Shown here: in pieces, positions 6,039 through 13,127 of the stretch
How positions within the stretch are numbered: position 1 is the stretch's first letter
Layout of the letters: every line of letters starts with the position of its first letter
Notes under the pieces: model-generated
Database searches by the model: none
Told to the model about the DNA's origin: nothing
The model's input: the letters and a program-made list of their open reading frames with translations, nothing else
Origin: Cytophagales bacterium
GTDB taxonomy: Bacteria > Bacteroidota > Bacteroidia > Cytophagales > ES-bin-26
DNA: 13,127 nt
Direction: 5' to 3'
NCBI GenBank assembly: GCA_014379925.1
Contig: JACMKY010000324.1
Location: 1 to 13,127 of the forward strand
Translations under genes and position numbers: made by a program

Positions 6039-6452
6039 ATGAAAAAAATTTCCGCCTTCCCGAAATCGGATTGGATCGGCCTCCTCAGTTCCGCGGGTTG
6101 CCTGGTTCACTGTTTGGCGTTGCCCACCTTGTTTTTTCTTTTCCAGGCGGCCACCGATGCGCCCGAAAGCCCGGCAGTGCACCGGTTGGACTACGCCTTC
6201 GCCGGGATTGCCGTCGTGTCGGTAGGGTACTCCCTCCGCGGATTTACTGCCTTGACCGTTCGGGTACTGCTGGTTACGGCGCTGCTCCTTTTCGTAAGTG
6301 GCATTTTGCTGGAAGAACGTTTTCAATACGCGGTTTTCCTGTTGCACGCGGGCTCCCTCGGGTTGATCACTGGCCACGCCCTGAACCTCCGCTACCGTCA
6401 CGCCCGCCGGCAGTCCCTGCCCCGGGACAAAATGGAGCCCTCTTTTGGCTGA
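6039..6452 (+). CDS. MerC-domain inner-membrane protein
   Basis: This 137-residue integral membrane protein of the MerC type belongs to a family first known from mercury uptake; many members outside mer operons have unproven metal roles. Four hydrophobic segments are visible: about 12-35 (with SAGCLVHCLALP), 50-67, 73-90 and 96-113. The candidate metal-binding residues are Cys21, His24 and Cys25 in the first helix, with more His at 111-127. The frame is open from 5862, but the ATG at 6039 starts a normal MerC N-terminus (MKKISAFPKSDW) right after a good -7 promoter box. The extra 59 residues would cover the promoter and operator and are rejected. No merA, merR or merT is nearby. Confidence 0.85.
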   Translation: MKKISAFPKSDWIGLLSSAGCLVHCLALPTLFFLFQAATDAPESPAVHRLDYAFAGIAVVSVGYSLRGFTALTVRVLLVTALLLFVSGILLEERFQYAVFLLHAGSLGLITGHALNLRYRHARRQSLPRDKMEPSFG

Positions 6453-7014
6453 TAAGCCCGCAACCACTGCTTGGGTCCTTTTCCCTGGGCATTGACTTTC
6501 CGTGTCCGTTCCTCTTTCCACCCGCGCCGACCAACCCCAACACCCGTCTATCCCCGTCCGCTGACGAAAAAATTCGGCCAGTATTTCAAAATTATGAGGG
6601 GTTACCTTGCAATTGTGCGGCAAAGCGCTAATTTGGTGGCTGATTAAGCTAGATAGTAGATCAACGTGTTCCGACCGTTGGGATACCCTTGTCCGGGCAA
6701 ACGGGGGTATTTTTTCATTCCCCTACGCGTCAGCACAACTTCAATACCGAGCAATCTACTCGTTTCTAGCGGCTCCGGGTACCAGACTTTGCGCGCTGGG
6801 CAATGGCGGTGGTTCGGGTAGGCCCCCTACCGATTCGAGCGATGCCGCTTTGATGATTACCTTTTTCCCCACTTCTTTCACCTTTTTGTAGGCTTGGTAG
6901 GCTTGCTGCTTTCACCGGAGTTTCACTCCGGCCCGACTCCGCCCGTTTCTCCGGGATATCCTGCCGGTGACGGGATCAATCGTACTTCTTCAACGCTCTA
7001 ACCTGTTTCATCCC
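6453..7014. other. 562-bp gene-free stretch
   Basis: No convincing coding region or RNA gene is visible between the MerC-domain stop and the DUF1080 start. A 94-codon plus-strand frame at 6607-6891 has no recognisable domain and an unlikely composition. Small structures present are a tandem 9-nt duplication GTAGGCTTG (6888-6905), a 7-bp hairpin (6915-6931) and the palindrome GGATATCC (6954-6961). The segment around 6560-6720 is more AT-rich than its surroundings and may hold promoter elements for the DUF1080 gene. Confidence 0.5.
6915..6931 (+). other. 7-bp hairpin in the DUF1080 upstream region
   Basis: CCGGAGT (6915-6921) and ACTCCGG (6925-6931) form a perfect stem with a TTC loop about 84 nt before the DUF1080 start codon. 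It could be a leader structure or the end of an upstream transcript. It has no U-tail and the role is unknown. Confidence 0.35.
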
Positions 7015-7848
7015 ATGCTACCTTCCGCTTTCATTTTCCAGCGACGGTCCCGCCACGTCGTGGCCGGCTGCCTGCTCAGCGCCCTGGTTCTGTTGTCCCA
7101 ATACGGATGCCGGGAAAGAAAAAACGGCGATTCCAATCAAACTGCGGGGATCGGTGCCGCCGAGGACGTCACCCGACCGGCCGCACCGATGAACACCCTC
7201 ACCGATCAGGAAAGAGACGACGGGTGGGTGTTGTTGTTCGATGGCACCGGCACCAGTGCCTGGCGGGGCTACAACCAAACCACCTTCCCCGGCAGTGGCT
7301 GGGTGGCCAAGGATGGCCAGCTGATGATGGAGGCCACTGGCCGGGAAGAGGAAGGCTACGGCGGCGACATCATCACCAAGGACCAGTACGAGAACTTCGA
7401 GTTTAAGGTGGACTTCAAACTCTCGCCCGACGCCAACGGCGGCATCCTCTATTCCATCAAGGAAGAGAAAGGCAAACCCGTCTGGCACAACGCCTCGGAA
7501 TACCAGTTGCTGGACAACGAGGGATACGAGAAAAAGAACAAGTATGTGATGGACAAGCACCGTACCGGCGACAATTTCGACTTGCTGCCTTCAACGGCCA
7601 ACAACCTGAAGCCCGCCGGCGAGTGGAACCAGGCCATGCTCCGGGTAAAGGACGGACAAGTTCAACACTGGCTTAATGGTCAGAAAGTACTGGAATACAC
7701 CCTCTGGACGCCGGAATGGAAAGCGGCGGTAAAAAAAAGCAAGTTTGCCGAATACCCCGGCTACGGAATGGCCAAGAAGGGCCACGTTGGTCTCCAGGAT
7801 TGGGGGTACCAGATCTGGTACCGCAACATCAAACTGAGAACCATCTGA
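7015..7848 (+). CDS. DUF1080 (3-keto-disaccharide hydrolase family) lipoprotein
   Basis: This 277-residue predicted lipoprotein has the DUF1080 fold (concanavalin-like beta sandwich). Some members hydrolyse 3-keto-glycosides; the substrate here is unknown. Residues 10-31 are a signal segment ending SQYGC, with Cys32 the likely lipidated residue. That lipobox is imperfect. The domain covers about 66-277: WVLLFDGTGTSAWRGY, GGDIITKDQYENFEFKVDF, SPDANGGILYSI, SEYQLLDNEGY, and the family ending GHVGLQDWGYQIWYRNIKL. The frame is open from a GTG at 6967, but the ATG at 7015 gives a better signal peptide start. No sugar oxidoreductase or other sugar gene is adjacent. Transcription probably ends at the palindrome at 7857-7886. 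Confidence 0.9.
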   Translation: MLPSAFIFQRRSRHVVAGCLLSALVLLSQYGCRERKNGDSNQTAGIGAAEDVTRPAAPMNTLTDQERDDGWVLLFDGTGTSAWRGYNQTTFPGSGWVAKDGQLMMEATGREEEGYGGDIITKDQYENFEFKVDFKLSPDANGGILYSIKEEKGKPVWHNASEYQLLDNEGYEKKNKYVMDKHRTGDNFDLLPSTANNLKPAGEWNQAMLRVKDGQVQHWLNGQKVLEYTLWTPEWKAAVKKSKFAEYPGYGMAKKGHVGLQDWGYQIWYRNIKLRTI

Positions 7849-7853
7849 AGAGA

Positions 7854-7889
7854 AAGTGAATGTCGAACCGCGCGGTTCGACATTCATTT
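7854..7889. terminator. bidirectional terminator: 30-bp perfect palindrome between convergent genes
   Basis: Positions 7857-7886 are a perfect palindrome (arm TGAATGTCGAACCGC). Further pairing extends it to 7854-7889 with one G-T mismatch. The plus strand continues into ATTTC and the minus strand into ACTTTC. It exactly fills the 41-bp gap between the DUF1080 stop and the S41 stop, as expected for a shared terminator. Confidence 0.7.
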
Positions 7890-9269
7890 CTAGTGCATGG
7901 GGTAGTACAACCCCTGGCGGCCGTGGTCGAGTTGTCGGTTGGCCTCCCGCACGGCCGGCTCCGGTAGCGGCGGCGAAGAACGGCCGGCACCGAGGCGCAG
8001 GTTGCCCGTGTCCAGGTACTGAAGCGCCGCGCTCAGACACGCTTCGCTGGCGTCGCCGAAGTCCCTGGTAAGGTCGTCGGCCACGGTTTTGTCCACGGCG
8101 ATGCCGTCGAAGTAATCCCCGAAATTGTCGGCGTTCACGTTCTGGAAGGCGACCGGGGCGACCACGTAATTCTGGGAAGGGTCGCTGGCGCTCATTCGGA
8201 TGGGAATCACCGGAAATCCCACGGGTTTGCCCACGGTGGTCTCGCCGATGAGCTTCACGTTGACGTAGGGACGGAGCGAATTGATGAGCAGTTCGCTGGC
8301 CGAAGCGGTGCGACGGGTGGTGATGAACACGACCCGGCTCAGGTTGAGTCCCGACGGGACACCGGCAAAGGGGATGGTTCGGTTCAGACGCTGGGCGTAG
8401 CGCTCGTTCCACTGCATCGTGTACATCACCTTGCCCACCGCGTTGGCGGGCATCAGCAAGTTGGCGAAGCCTTCCATGATGGTGGTACTTCCCCCGCCGT
8501 TGTAGCGCAAATCAACCACCAAGTCGGTGATGGCCTCGCTTTTGAAATCGTTGAAAGCGGCTTGCAGTTCCTCGACGGCCGTGTTGCCCAGGAACGTGTT
8601 GAACGCCACGTACCCCACTTTCTGGCTGCCCACCGCGAGTACCTTGCGACTCAGCACGGGATTAGTCTGGTAAGCGTCGGTGCGCAACGCCAGGGTTTGT
8701 TGCGTGCCATCGGATTTCTCGAACGAGATGGTTACGTCCGTTTGCGCCAAGGCCCGGTTGACTACCGCCTGGTTGCCGACGTTGGCCTCCGTGCCGTTCA
8801 CGCGCAACACCCGCCAACCCCGGGCCACCCCCTGCTTGCCGGCCGAAGACTGGGCGTAGACGTAGGCAACGCGCAGGTCGGTGGCGGAAGCGTATTTGAA
8901 GCCCACGCCCAGGTCCGACTCCGTTCCGGCCTCGATGTTGTCCCAGTCGGTTTTGGGCAGTACGAAACTGAAACGGTCGTTGGGTTGACCCCCGGCACCC
9001 AGCGGACTGTAGGTGCGTACCTTCTCGATGACGTCTTCGGGAGAGGCATAGCCCAGGGGATTGAAGGAGGCGCGGTCGGGCAAGCGGGGAGCCCACAAAT
9101 ACACTTCCTTGGACCAGTAATAGACGCTGTCGCGCACGTCGGCGGTGACGGCATTGCCCGACGGTCCGGGGTCCTGGTCGCGGCAAGCGCCCACGATGAC
9201 GGCTACTCCGATGATCCACCACCCGTGGCGCAGCAGGCGGAAACTCGGCTTGTTTTCAATATTGCGCAT
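7890..9269 (-). CDS. S41 family (C-terminal processing type) peptidase lipoprotein
   Basis: This 459-residue serine protease is probably anchored in the periplasm or outer membrane. Its signal peptide ends in VIVGAC, with Cys29 as the lipidated residue. Residues 43-65 (VRDSVYYWSKEVYLWAPRLP) resemble the S41 N-terminal helical region. A PDZ-like region spans about 118-165 (DLGVGFKYASATDLRVAYVY ... GWRVLRVNGTEA). The protease core follows with DLRYNGGGS. The catalytic pair is Ser323 (SASE) and Lys348 (TVGKPVG), 25 residues apart as in E. coli Tsp. The length is typical for Bacteroidota S41 lipoproteins. It lies 222 bp downstream of the MBOAT gene, behind a hairpin, so it is probably a separate transcript. 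Its client proteins are unknown. Confidence 0.93.
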   Translation of the reverse strand: MRNIENKPSFRLLRHGWWIIGVAVIVGACRDQDPGPSGNAVTADVRDSVYYWSKEVYLWAPRLPDRASFNPLGYASPEDVIEKVRTYSPLGAGGQPNDRFSFVLPKTDWDNIEAGTESDLGVGFKYASATDLRVAYVYAQSSAGKQGVARGWRVLRVNGTEANVGNQAVVNRALAQTDVTISFEKSDGTQQTLALRTDAYQTNPVLSRKVLAVGSQKVGYVAFNTFLGNTAVEELQAAFNDFKSEAITDLVVDLRYNGGGSTTIMEGFANLLMPANAVGKVMYTMQWNERYAQRLNRTIPFAGVPSGLNLSRVVFITTRRTASASELLINSLRPYVNVKLIGETTVGKPVGFPVIPIRMSASDPSQNYVVAPVAFQNVNADNFGDYFDGIAVDKTVADDLTRDFGDASEACLSAALQYLDTGNLRLGAGRSSPPLPEPAVREANRQLDHGRQGLYYPMH

Positions 9270-9274
9270 GAAAT

Positions 9275-9314
9275 AAAAACGTTTTAGGGTAAGTCACCCC
9301 CGTAAAACGTTTTT
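9275..9314 (-). promoter_or_regulatory. twin AAAACGTTTT palindromes forming a hairpin at the S41 start codon
   Basis: AAAAACGTTTTA (9275-9286) and TAAAACGTTTTT (9303-9314) are perfect reverse complements over 12 bp. Each contains the 10-bp palindrome AAAACGTTTT, and the two centres are 28 bp apart. Between them GGGT (9287-9290) can pair with ACCC (9296-9299). On the minus strand the hairpin ends in TTTTTATTT and the S41 ATG follows after 5 nt. It could be a terminator for the MBOAT operon, a leader hairpin hiding the S41 start, or a two-site operator. The sequence alone does not decide. Confidence 0.5.
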
Positions 9315-9491
9315 CTGGGGCTTCTTGTATGGGAATGCCCGCATTATCTTCCCGGAAGAGGTCGTTCCAAAGCCCATCCAGCGCGGTTGTTAGGTCAGGG
9401 AACCCCTTGACTTCGTCGGCTAAAACGGGAGGGTCAAGACCAATCCCGAAATCCTGCCGGTTCCGGGTAGCGTTACCGGGTTGATTGGTTT

Positions 9492-10979
9492 CTAGAATTG
9501 AAAGTAAATGAATGAGTTGCTGCTTTTTTGCGTCAGGATGAGCAAAATTAGCATACCCGTCCAGCCCAGACCCAGTACCCACCAGGGCAGACGGGTCGAC
9601 AGTTGCACCAGTGAACTGTCGCGCATCAGCCAGTGGCAGGCAACCAGCCCGACCGTGACGAGCCCGACGATGAGGATGGCCGTGGTGGAGAGCATGGCCG
9701 CTCCGTCGGGAATAACGCCAAACATCGAAAGCAGTAGCAAGGTGGCCCCGCCGAAAGTGGGAGCGCGAAAAAATACCCACGTTACGTTGATCAGAAACAG
9801 GGTCAGCAAGGCCAGGCCGAACTTGGTGAAATTGGTGGACAATGGGGGTGGTGAAATCACCGAAGCCCGGCTGATTAATGGCTCCCTTTCGATCAATTTG
9901 GCCACCTTTGCCCGCCGGCGAGCCGCCCAGTCGCGCCACAACCGCTCCGTGCACAGAAACAGCCCATGCAACGCTCCCCAGGCCACAAACGTCCACGAGG
10001 CACCGTGCCAGAGACCACCCAGCAGCATCGTAATCATCAGGTTTGCGTACGTCCTGACGACACCGCGCCGGTTACCGCCCAGCGGAACGTACAGGTAGTC
10101 GCGCAGCCAGGTCGAGAGCGTAATGTGCCAGCGACGCCAGAAATCCGAGAAGCCGATGGCCGCGTAGGGATACCGGAAGTTGTCAGGAAGCACGAATCCC
10201 AGGCACAACGACACGCCGATGGCACAGGTTGAATACCCCGCAAAGTCGCAGAAAATCTGCGCCGAAAACGCCAGCACGCCCGTCCATGCATCGAGCGCCT
10301 GCACCGGGAAGGGCAAGCCGAAAATCAGGTCGGCGGTTTCGGCCAGCAACCCATCGGCTACCGTCACTTTCATGAACAAGCCCAGCGACAGCAAAAACAG
10401 TCCCCAGTTGAGTTGCGCGACGGTGGCCCGGCGGGGTGTTTTGAACTGCGGAATCAGGTCTTCGGGTCGGACAATCGGCCCGGCAACCAGGTGCGGGAAA
10501 AACGTAACGAACAGGGCGAAGTTGAGAAACGACGGCTCCGGGGCAAACTTGCGTCGGTACACATCCAGCGTGTAGGAGAGCGTTACGAAAGTGTAAAATG
10601 AAATACCAACCGGCAGAATGATGTCGGGCTTAACCGCCTGGAAGGCGATGCCCACGCCGGCCAGCAGCGCCGTGAAGTTTTCCAGCAGAAAGCCGCCGTA
10701 TTTGAAGTAACTCAGCATGCCCAGGTTCAGCACCAAACTGATCGTCAGCAACAGTTTACGGCGCAGGGGGCGTTGTTCAACCGAAATCAGCCGGGCCATG
10801 TAAAAGTCGACCACCGTGGAGAGCCACAGCAACAGAATGAAGGGCGGGTTCCAGAGTGCGTAGAACAGGTAACTGGCCAGCAGCAGGTTTACCTTCTTTA
10901 TCTTCCAGGAAAAAGGCAGGTTGTGCAACACCAGTAGAACGGCCAGAAAAACAACGAAAGTGTAAGAGTTGAAGACCAT
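9492..10979 (-). CDS. MBOAT family O-acyltransferase (AlgI-like)
   Basis: This 495-residue polytopic membrane protein has roughly ten or more hydrophobic segments. It is predicted to move acyl (probably acetyl) groups across the inner membrane onto an extracytoplasmic substrate such as a polysaccharide. AlgI-type signatures are SYFKYGGF, PVGISFYTF, FFPHLVAGPI, CDFAGYS, and DFWRRWHITLSTWLRDYLY with His285. The family catalytic-site histidine is His325 in GLWHGASW. The length is typical for the family. It is 55 bp downstream of the SGNH-like gene, on the same strand. That matches the AlgI/AlgJ or DltB/DltD arrangement, in which the partner completes transfer in the periplasm. No glycan biosynthesis genes are in view, so the acceptor is unknown. 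Confidence 0.94.
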   Translation of the reverse strand: MVFNSYTFVVFLAVLLVLHNLPFSWKIKKVNLLLASYLFYALWNPPFILLLWLSTVVDFYMARLISVEQRPLRRKLLLTISLVLNLGMLSYFKYGGFLLENFTALLAGVGIAFQAVKPDIILPVGISFYTFVTLSYTLDVYRRKFAPEPSFLNFALFVTFFPHLVAGPIVRPEDLIPQFKTPRRATVAQLNWGLFLLSLGLFMKVTVADGLLAETADLIFGLPFPVQALDAWTGVLAFSAQIFCDFAGYSTCAIGVSLCLGFVLPDNFRYPYAAIGFSDFWRRWHITLSTWLRDYLYVPLGGNRRGVVRTYANLMITMLLGGLWHGASWTFVAWGALHGLFLCTERLWRDWAARRRAKVAKLIEREPLISRASVISPPPLSTNFTKFGLALLTLFLINVTWVFFRAPTFGGATLLLLSMFGVIPDGAAMLSTTAILIVGLVTVGLVACHWLMRDSSLVQLSTRLPWWVLGLGWTGMLILLILTQKSSNSFIYFQF

Positions 10980-11034
10980 GGTTGTAGGGCTAGCAGTGGG
11001 TTAAAAATGGGTGAAAGAGGGAATGAAACGGCTT

Positions 11035-12087
11035 TCAGGGGCGTTGCGGACGGCGCTGGTTAATCGGCGATTCCAGTTTCTGCTGCACAACCGGAAGCAG
11101 CGCCTCCGTGAAGGCAATGGCGTCTTTGGGCGTTAGGTGCGACCATTCCGGGCACTGGTATTGGTTCAGGATGGGGTAATCTTCGAAGTGGATACCCGGC
11201 GTGCGGGTATACGCCAGCAGGCGATCCCAGTACAACGCCCGGGGAAACATCCGTTTTTCGGCCTCCCGCAGCGGCCCATCCGACGGCGTTCGGATGAACA
11301 ATACCTTGCCGCCCCGCGCCCGAATCCGGTCTACCGATTGCTTCACCGAATTCAGTATCCCGGTCAGCAGCGGCCCGTCAACGCCCTGTTTGGGACTGTG
11401 CGCGCCAATCTCCGCCCATATTCCTTTCACCCGGTTTTGAAGGGCCGTATCGGCGACAAACGCGGGGGTCATCTTCGTTTGCCGGTCAAAGAGGTTGACG
11501 GAAAAGGCGTGGGGAAAGCGGGGGCCTCCCCACACGCCGGGACGGGATGGAATCGGCAATGAATTCAGGAACGGGTTCAACGTCAGCTTCTCCTGGTCCA
11601 GGAAAAGCAGGTTGGCCTCCAGCACGCGGTTGATCTGAAAGCTGATTTGCTGGGAAAGTGACCAATTCGGGTAGGCCGCAACCCGCGTAATGGCTCCTTT
11701 TTCCGGAAAAGAACCGCTCGGGGTAAAAAACAACCCTTCCGTTACGTCGATCAGGACGGTTCCGTTGAAGCGGGGGTCATTGCCCAGGTCGGTCAGCATC
11801 GGCCGGGGCGAAGTGCCTTCCACGGATAACTGAATGGGCTTCTCCCCCGTCAGGCGTTTCCAGGTGTCCAAGTCCAGGTCGAACTTGATGCGCGAGGAGC
11901 CAATCAGGACGGGTCGCGCCGGACTGCTCTGGTAAACCAGCTTCCGTTTGCTGGCCCACAGGCTTTCGTCGTCGTCGTACGAGAGGGCGTGGTTTTGTTG
12001 GCGCCAGTACAGTTCCCAACCGGCAACGAAGGCCAGTACGAGTATCAGCGTGAGCCAGGCGGCTTTTCGGTAATCAGGTGTTTTCAT
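11035..12087 (-). CDS. SGNH-hydrolase-like membrane-anchored partner of the MBOAT acyltransferase
   Basis: This 350-residue protein has a single N-terminal membrane anchor (about 10-24) and an extracytoplasmic domain. The block I motif is LIGSSRIKFDLD, with Ser64/Ser65 the candidate nucleophile. The C-terminal block is CPEWSHLTP with His317. At three residues before this His, where SGNH enzymes have Asp, there is Glu314. The segment TPSDGPLREAEKRMFP contributes to the fold. Family members paired with MBOAT proteins (AlgJ/AlgX, DltD) take part in periplasmic O-acylation; that role here is inferred from the adjacent MBOAT gene. The ATG at 12087 is clear. It starts 50 bp after the beta-barrel gene, so a three-gene transcript is possible. 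Confidence 0.8.
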   Translation of the reverse strand: MKTPDYRKAAWLTLILVLAFVAGWELYWRQQNHALSYDDDESLWASKRKLVYQSSPARPVLIGSSRIKFDLDLDTWKRLTGEKPIQLSVEGTSPRPMLTDLGNDPRFNGTVLIDVTEGLFFTPSGSFPEKGAITRVAAYPNWSLSQQISFQINRVLEANLLFLDQEKLTLNPFLNSLPIPSRPGVWGGPRFPHAFSVNLFDRQTKMTPAFVADTALQNRVKGIWAEIGAHSPKQGVDGPLLTGILNSVKQSVDRIRARGGKVLFIRTPSDGPLREAEKRMFPRALYWDRLLAYTRTPGIHFEDYPILNQYQCPEWSHLTPKDAIAFTEALLPVVQQKLESPINQRRPQRP

Positions 12088-12137
12088 GGAAATGGTCAGT
12101 GAGCGATGGTGTTTCGTAGTATGGAGTGGATGGCGGC

Positions 12138-13127
12138 TCAGTTCGCCCGTTTGGTTTCCTCGTCCGAGCCGGTACGCCGTTGCCGTTCGCCTTTCAGCTT
12201 TTGGTTACCAAACGCGTACGTCAGGTTCAGCAGCGCCACGCGCGTATCGAAGGTCAGGATGCCCGTCTGCTCGCCACTCGGCGTTTTTACGCTCGGGCGG
12301 AACCGGTTGGTATGAAACACGTCCTGCACACTGAACTTGAGCTTCAGCGCCGACGAGACCGCTTTTTGAACGCCCGCATCCAACGCGCCCAGCCAGGGCG
12401 ACTGCCAGATGCCGTTCACGGCCGGCGTGCTGACCCAGCCATTGAGTTCGGCCGTCCAGCCGTGGCCCAGCGTAAAGGCGTTGTTGCCGTTGAGCCGCCC
12501 CGCCACGTTCTGTATTTGTAGCAGCGTTCCTTCGTAGTCGTATTGAAAGCGGTTGAAGTAGCCCAGCAGGTTGGTTTGCAGTTGCCAACCCGGCGTGACC
12601 GTCAGCGGCCAGCTTAGCGTCAACGTGTATCCCTGCGAATGGCCGAGGTTTTCAACCGTGACGTAGCTCTTGTTGCCCTCCAGCGCGTGGATTGTGAAAA
12701 ACATCAGGTCAGTCGTGTAGTTGGCCGCTAGCGAGGCAAACACGTTGTTCTTCAGGCCGTACTTGAGTTCAATGGCGTGAGTAAACTGGGGTTTCAGGTA
12801 GGCATTCCCCACGTAGTAGGCAAACGGATCCACGTAGCCCCGGGCCGGGTTCAGGTTCTGGTAGTTGGGCCGGTCGATGCGGTAACTGTAGGAGAAGGTC
12901 AGCGTTTGGCTGGTCGACAGGGGCCGCGACACGAACAGACTCGGAAACCACTTCAGGTAATCGCGCACGACGACCTGGTTCAGCGTAAGTGAGTTGCCTT
13001 CCGAATGGGTATGCTCGGTCCGCAGACCGGCCTGGATGTCGACCTTGCCGATCTTGCCCGCTACGCTCACGTAACCGGCATTGACCCGCTCGGTGTACTG
13101 AAAACGGTTCGACAGGGCCGGGTCAGG
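12138..13127 (-). CDS. TonB-receptor-like outer-membrane beta-barrel protein, 3' part
   Basis: The last 329 residues of an outer-membrane beta-barrel protein are present; the N-terminal part lies beyond the right edge. The frame stays open to base 13127 (residues there read PDPALSNRFQYTERVNAGYV), so the GTG at 13070 is not the start. Barrel strands characteristic of the Bacteroidota outer-membrane beta-barrel family are visible. Examples are VDIQAGLRTEHT, FPSLFVSRPL, LTFSYSYRIDRPNYQNLNP, and the closing ALLNLTYAFGNQKLK, followed by a short charged tail. Such proteins usually carry a carboxypeptidase-like domain and plug at the N-terminus, which cannot be checked here. The SGNH-like gene follows after 50 bp. 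The substrate is unknown. Confidence 0.88.
   Translation of the reverse strand, partial: PDPALSNRFQYTERVNAGYVSVAGKIGKVDIQAGLRTEHTHSEGNSLTLNQVVVRDYLKWFPSLFVSRPLSTSQTLTFSYSYRIDRPNYQNLNPARGYVDPFAYYVGNAYLKPQFTHAIELKYGLKNNVFASLAANYTTDLMFFTIHALEGNKSYVTVENLGHSQGYTLTLSWPLTVTPGWQLQTNLLGYFNRFQYDYEGTLLQIQNVAGRLNGNNAFTLGHGWTAELNGWVSTPAVNGIWQSPWLGALDAGVQKAVSSALKLKFSVQDVFHTNRFRPSVKTPSGEQTGILTFDTRVALLNLTYAFGNQKLKGERQRRTGSDEETKRAN

Noticed and set aside
6607..6891. 94-codon plus-strand frame in the large intergenic stretch
   Set aside because: No domain, unlikely composition, and no start-site context. It is probably a chance frame.
6453..7014. tRNA or small structured RNA in the gene-free stretch
   Set aside because: I found no tRNA T-loop motif or cloverleaf and no recognisable riboswitch core. 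Only short hairpins are present.
13068..13070. GTG as the start of the outer-membrane barrel gene
   Set aside because: The frame stays open to the window edge with family-like sequence upstream, so the gene is cut by the window rather than starting here.

Overview
The window looks like a Bacteroidota chromosome segment, most likely Cytophagales and close to Spirosomataceae (inference). Supporting signs are a type IX secretion (T9SS) C-terminal sorting domain, a Bacteroidota-type outer-membrane beta-barrel, a DUF1080 lipoprotein, a -7 box of the TAnnTTTG type, and no Shine-Dalgarno signals. The DNA is GC-rich, with short AT-rich intergenic patches. I see no tRNA, rRNA, transposase, integrase, phage gene or CRISPR array.

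Left part (1-5107, genes on the minus strand). In transcription order there is an EcsC-family protein, a COG0523/CobW-type metallochaperone GTPase with an unusual insert, a GNAT acetyltransferase, and a large secreted S74/T9SS adhesin-like protein built from 17-residue repeats. Two kinds of dispersed intergenic repeat are inserted tightly at gene ends. A GTCTGAACC/GGATT element (1-115 and 2881-2962) contains the stop codon of the CobW gene. An ATTCGTAATTC inverted repeat (4299-4369) contains the last five codons and stop of the EcsC gene and directly abuts the non-ATG start of the CobW gene.

Middle part (5272-7848, plus strand). This holds a short LOV-like PAS protein lacking the photo-adduct cysteine, a small MerC-domain membrane protein with a TTGCA-N7-TGCAA palindrome at its promoter, a 562-bp gene-free stretch, and a DUF1080 (3-keto-disaccharide hydrolase family) lipoprotein. 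A perfect 30-bp palindrome separates the last gene from the convergent S41 gene.

Right part (7890-13127, minus strand). In transcription order there is the 3' part of a TonB-receptor-like outer-membrane beta-barrel (cut by the window edge), an SGNH-hydrolase-like membrane-anchored protein, an AlgI-type MBOAT O-acyltransferase, and an S41 protease lipoprotein. The SGNH-like and MBOAT genes form a classic two-gene O-acylation pair, by analogy with AlgI/AlgJ and DltB/DltD. A pair of AAAACGTTTT palindromes lies just upstream of the S41 start codon.

No single multi-gene novel system is evident. The most distinctive signals are repeat elements that have become gene 3' ends, the CobW insert, the MerC operator, the twin palindrome before the S41 gene, and the domain order of the S74/T9SS protein.
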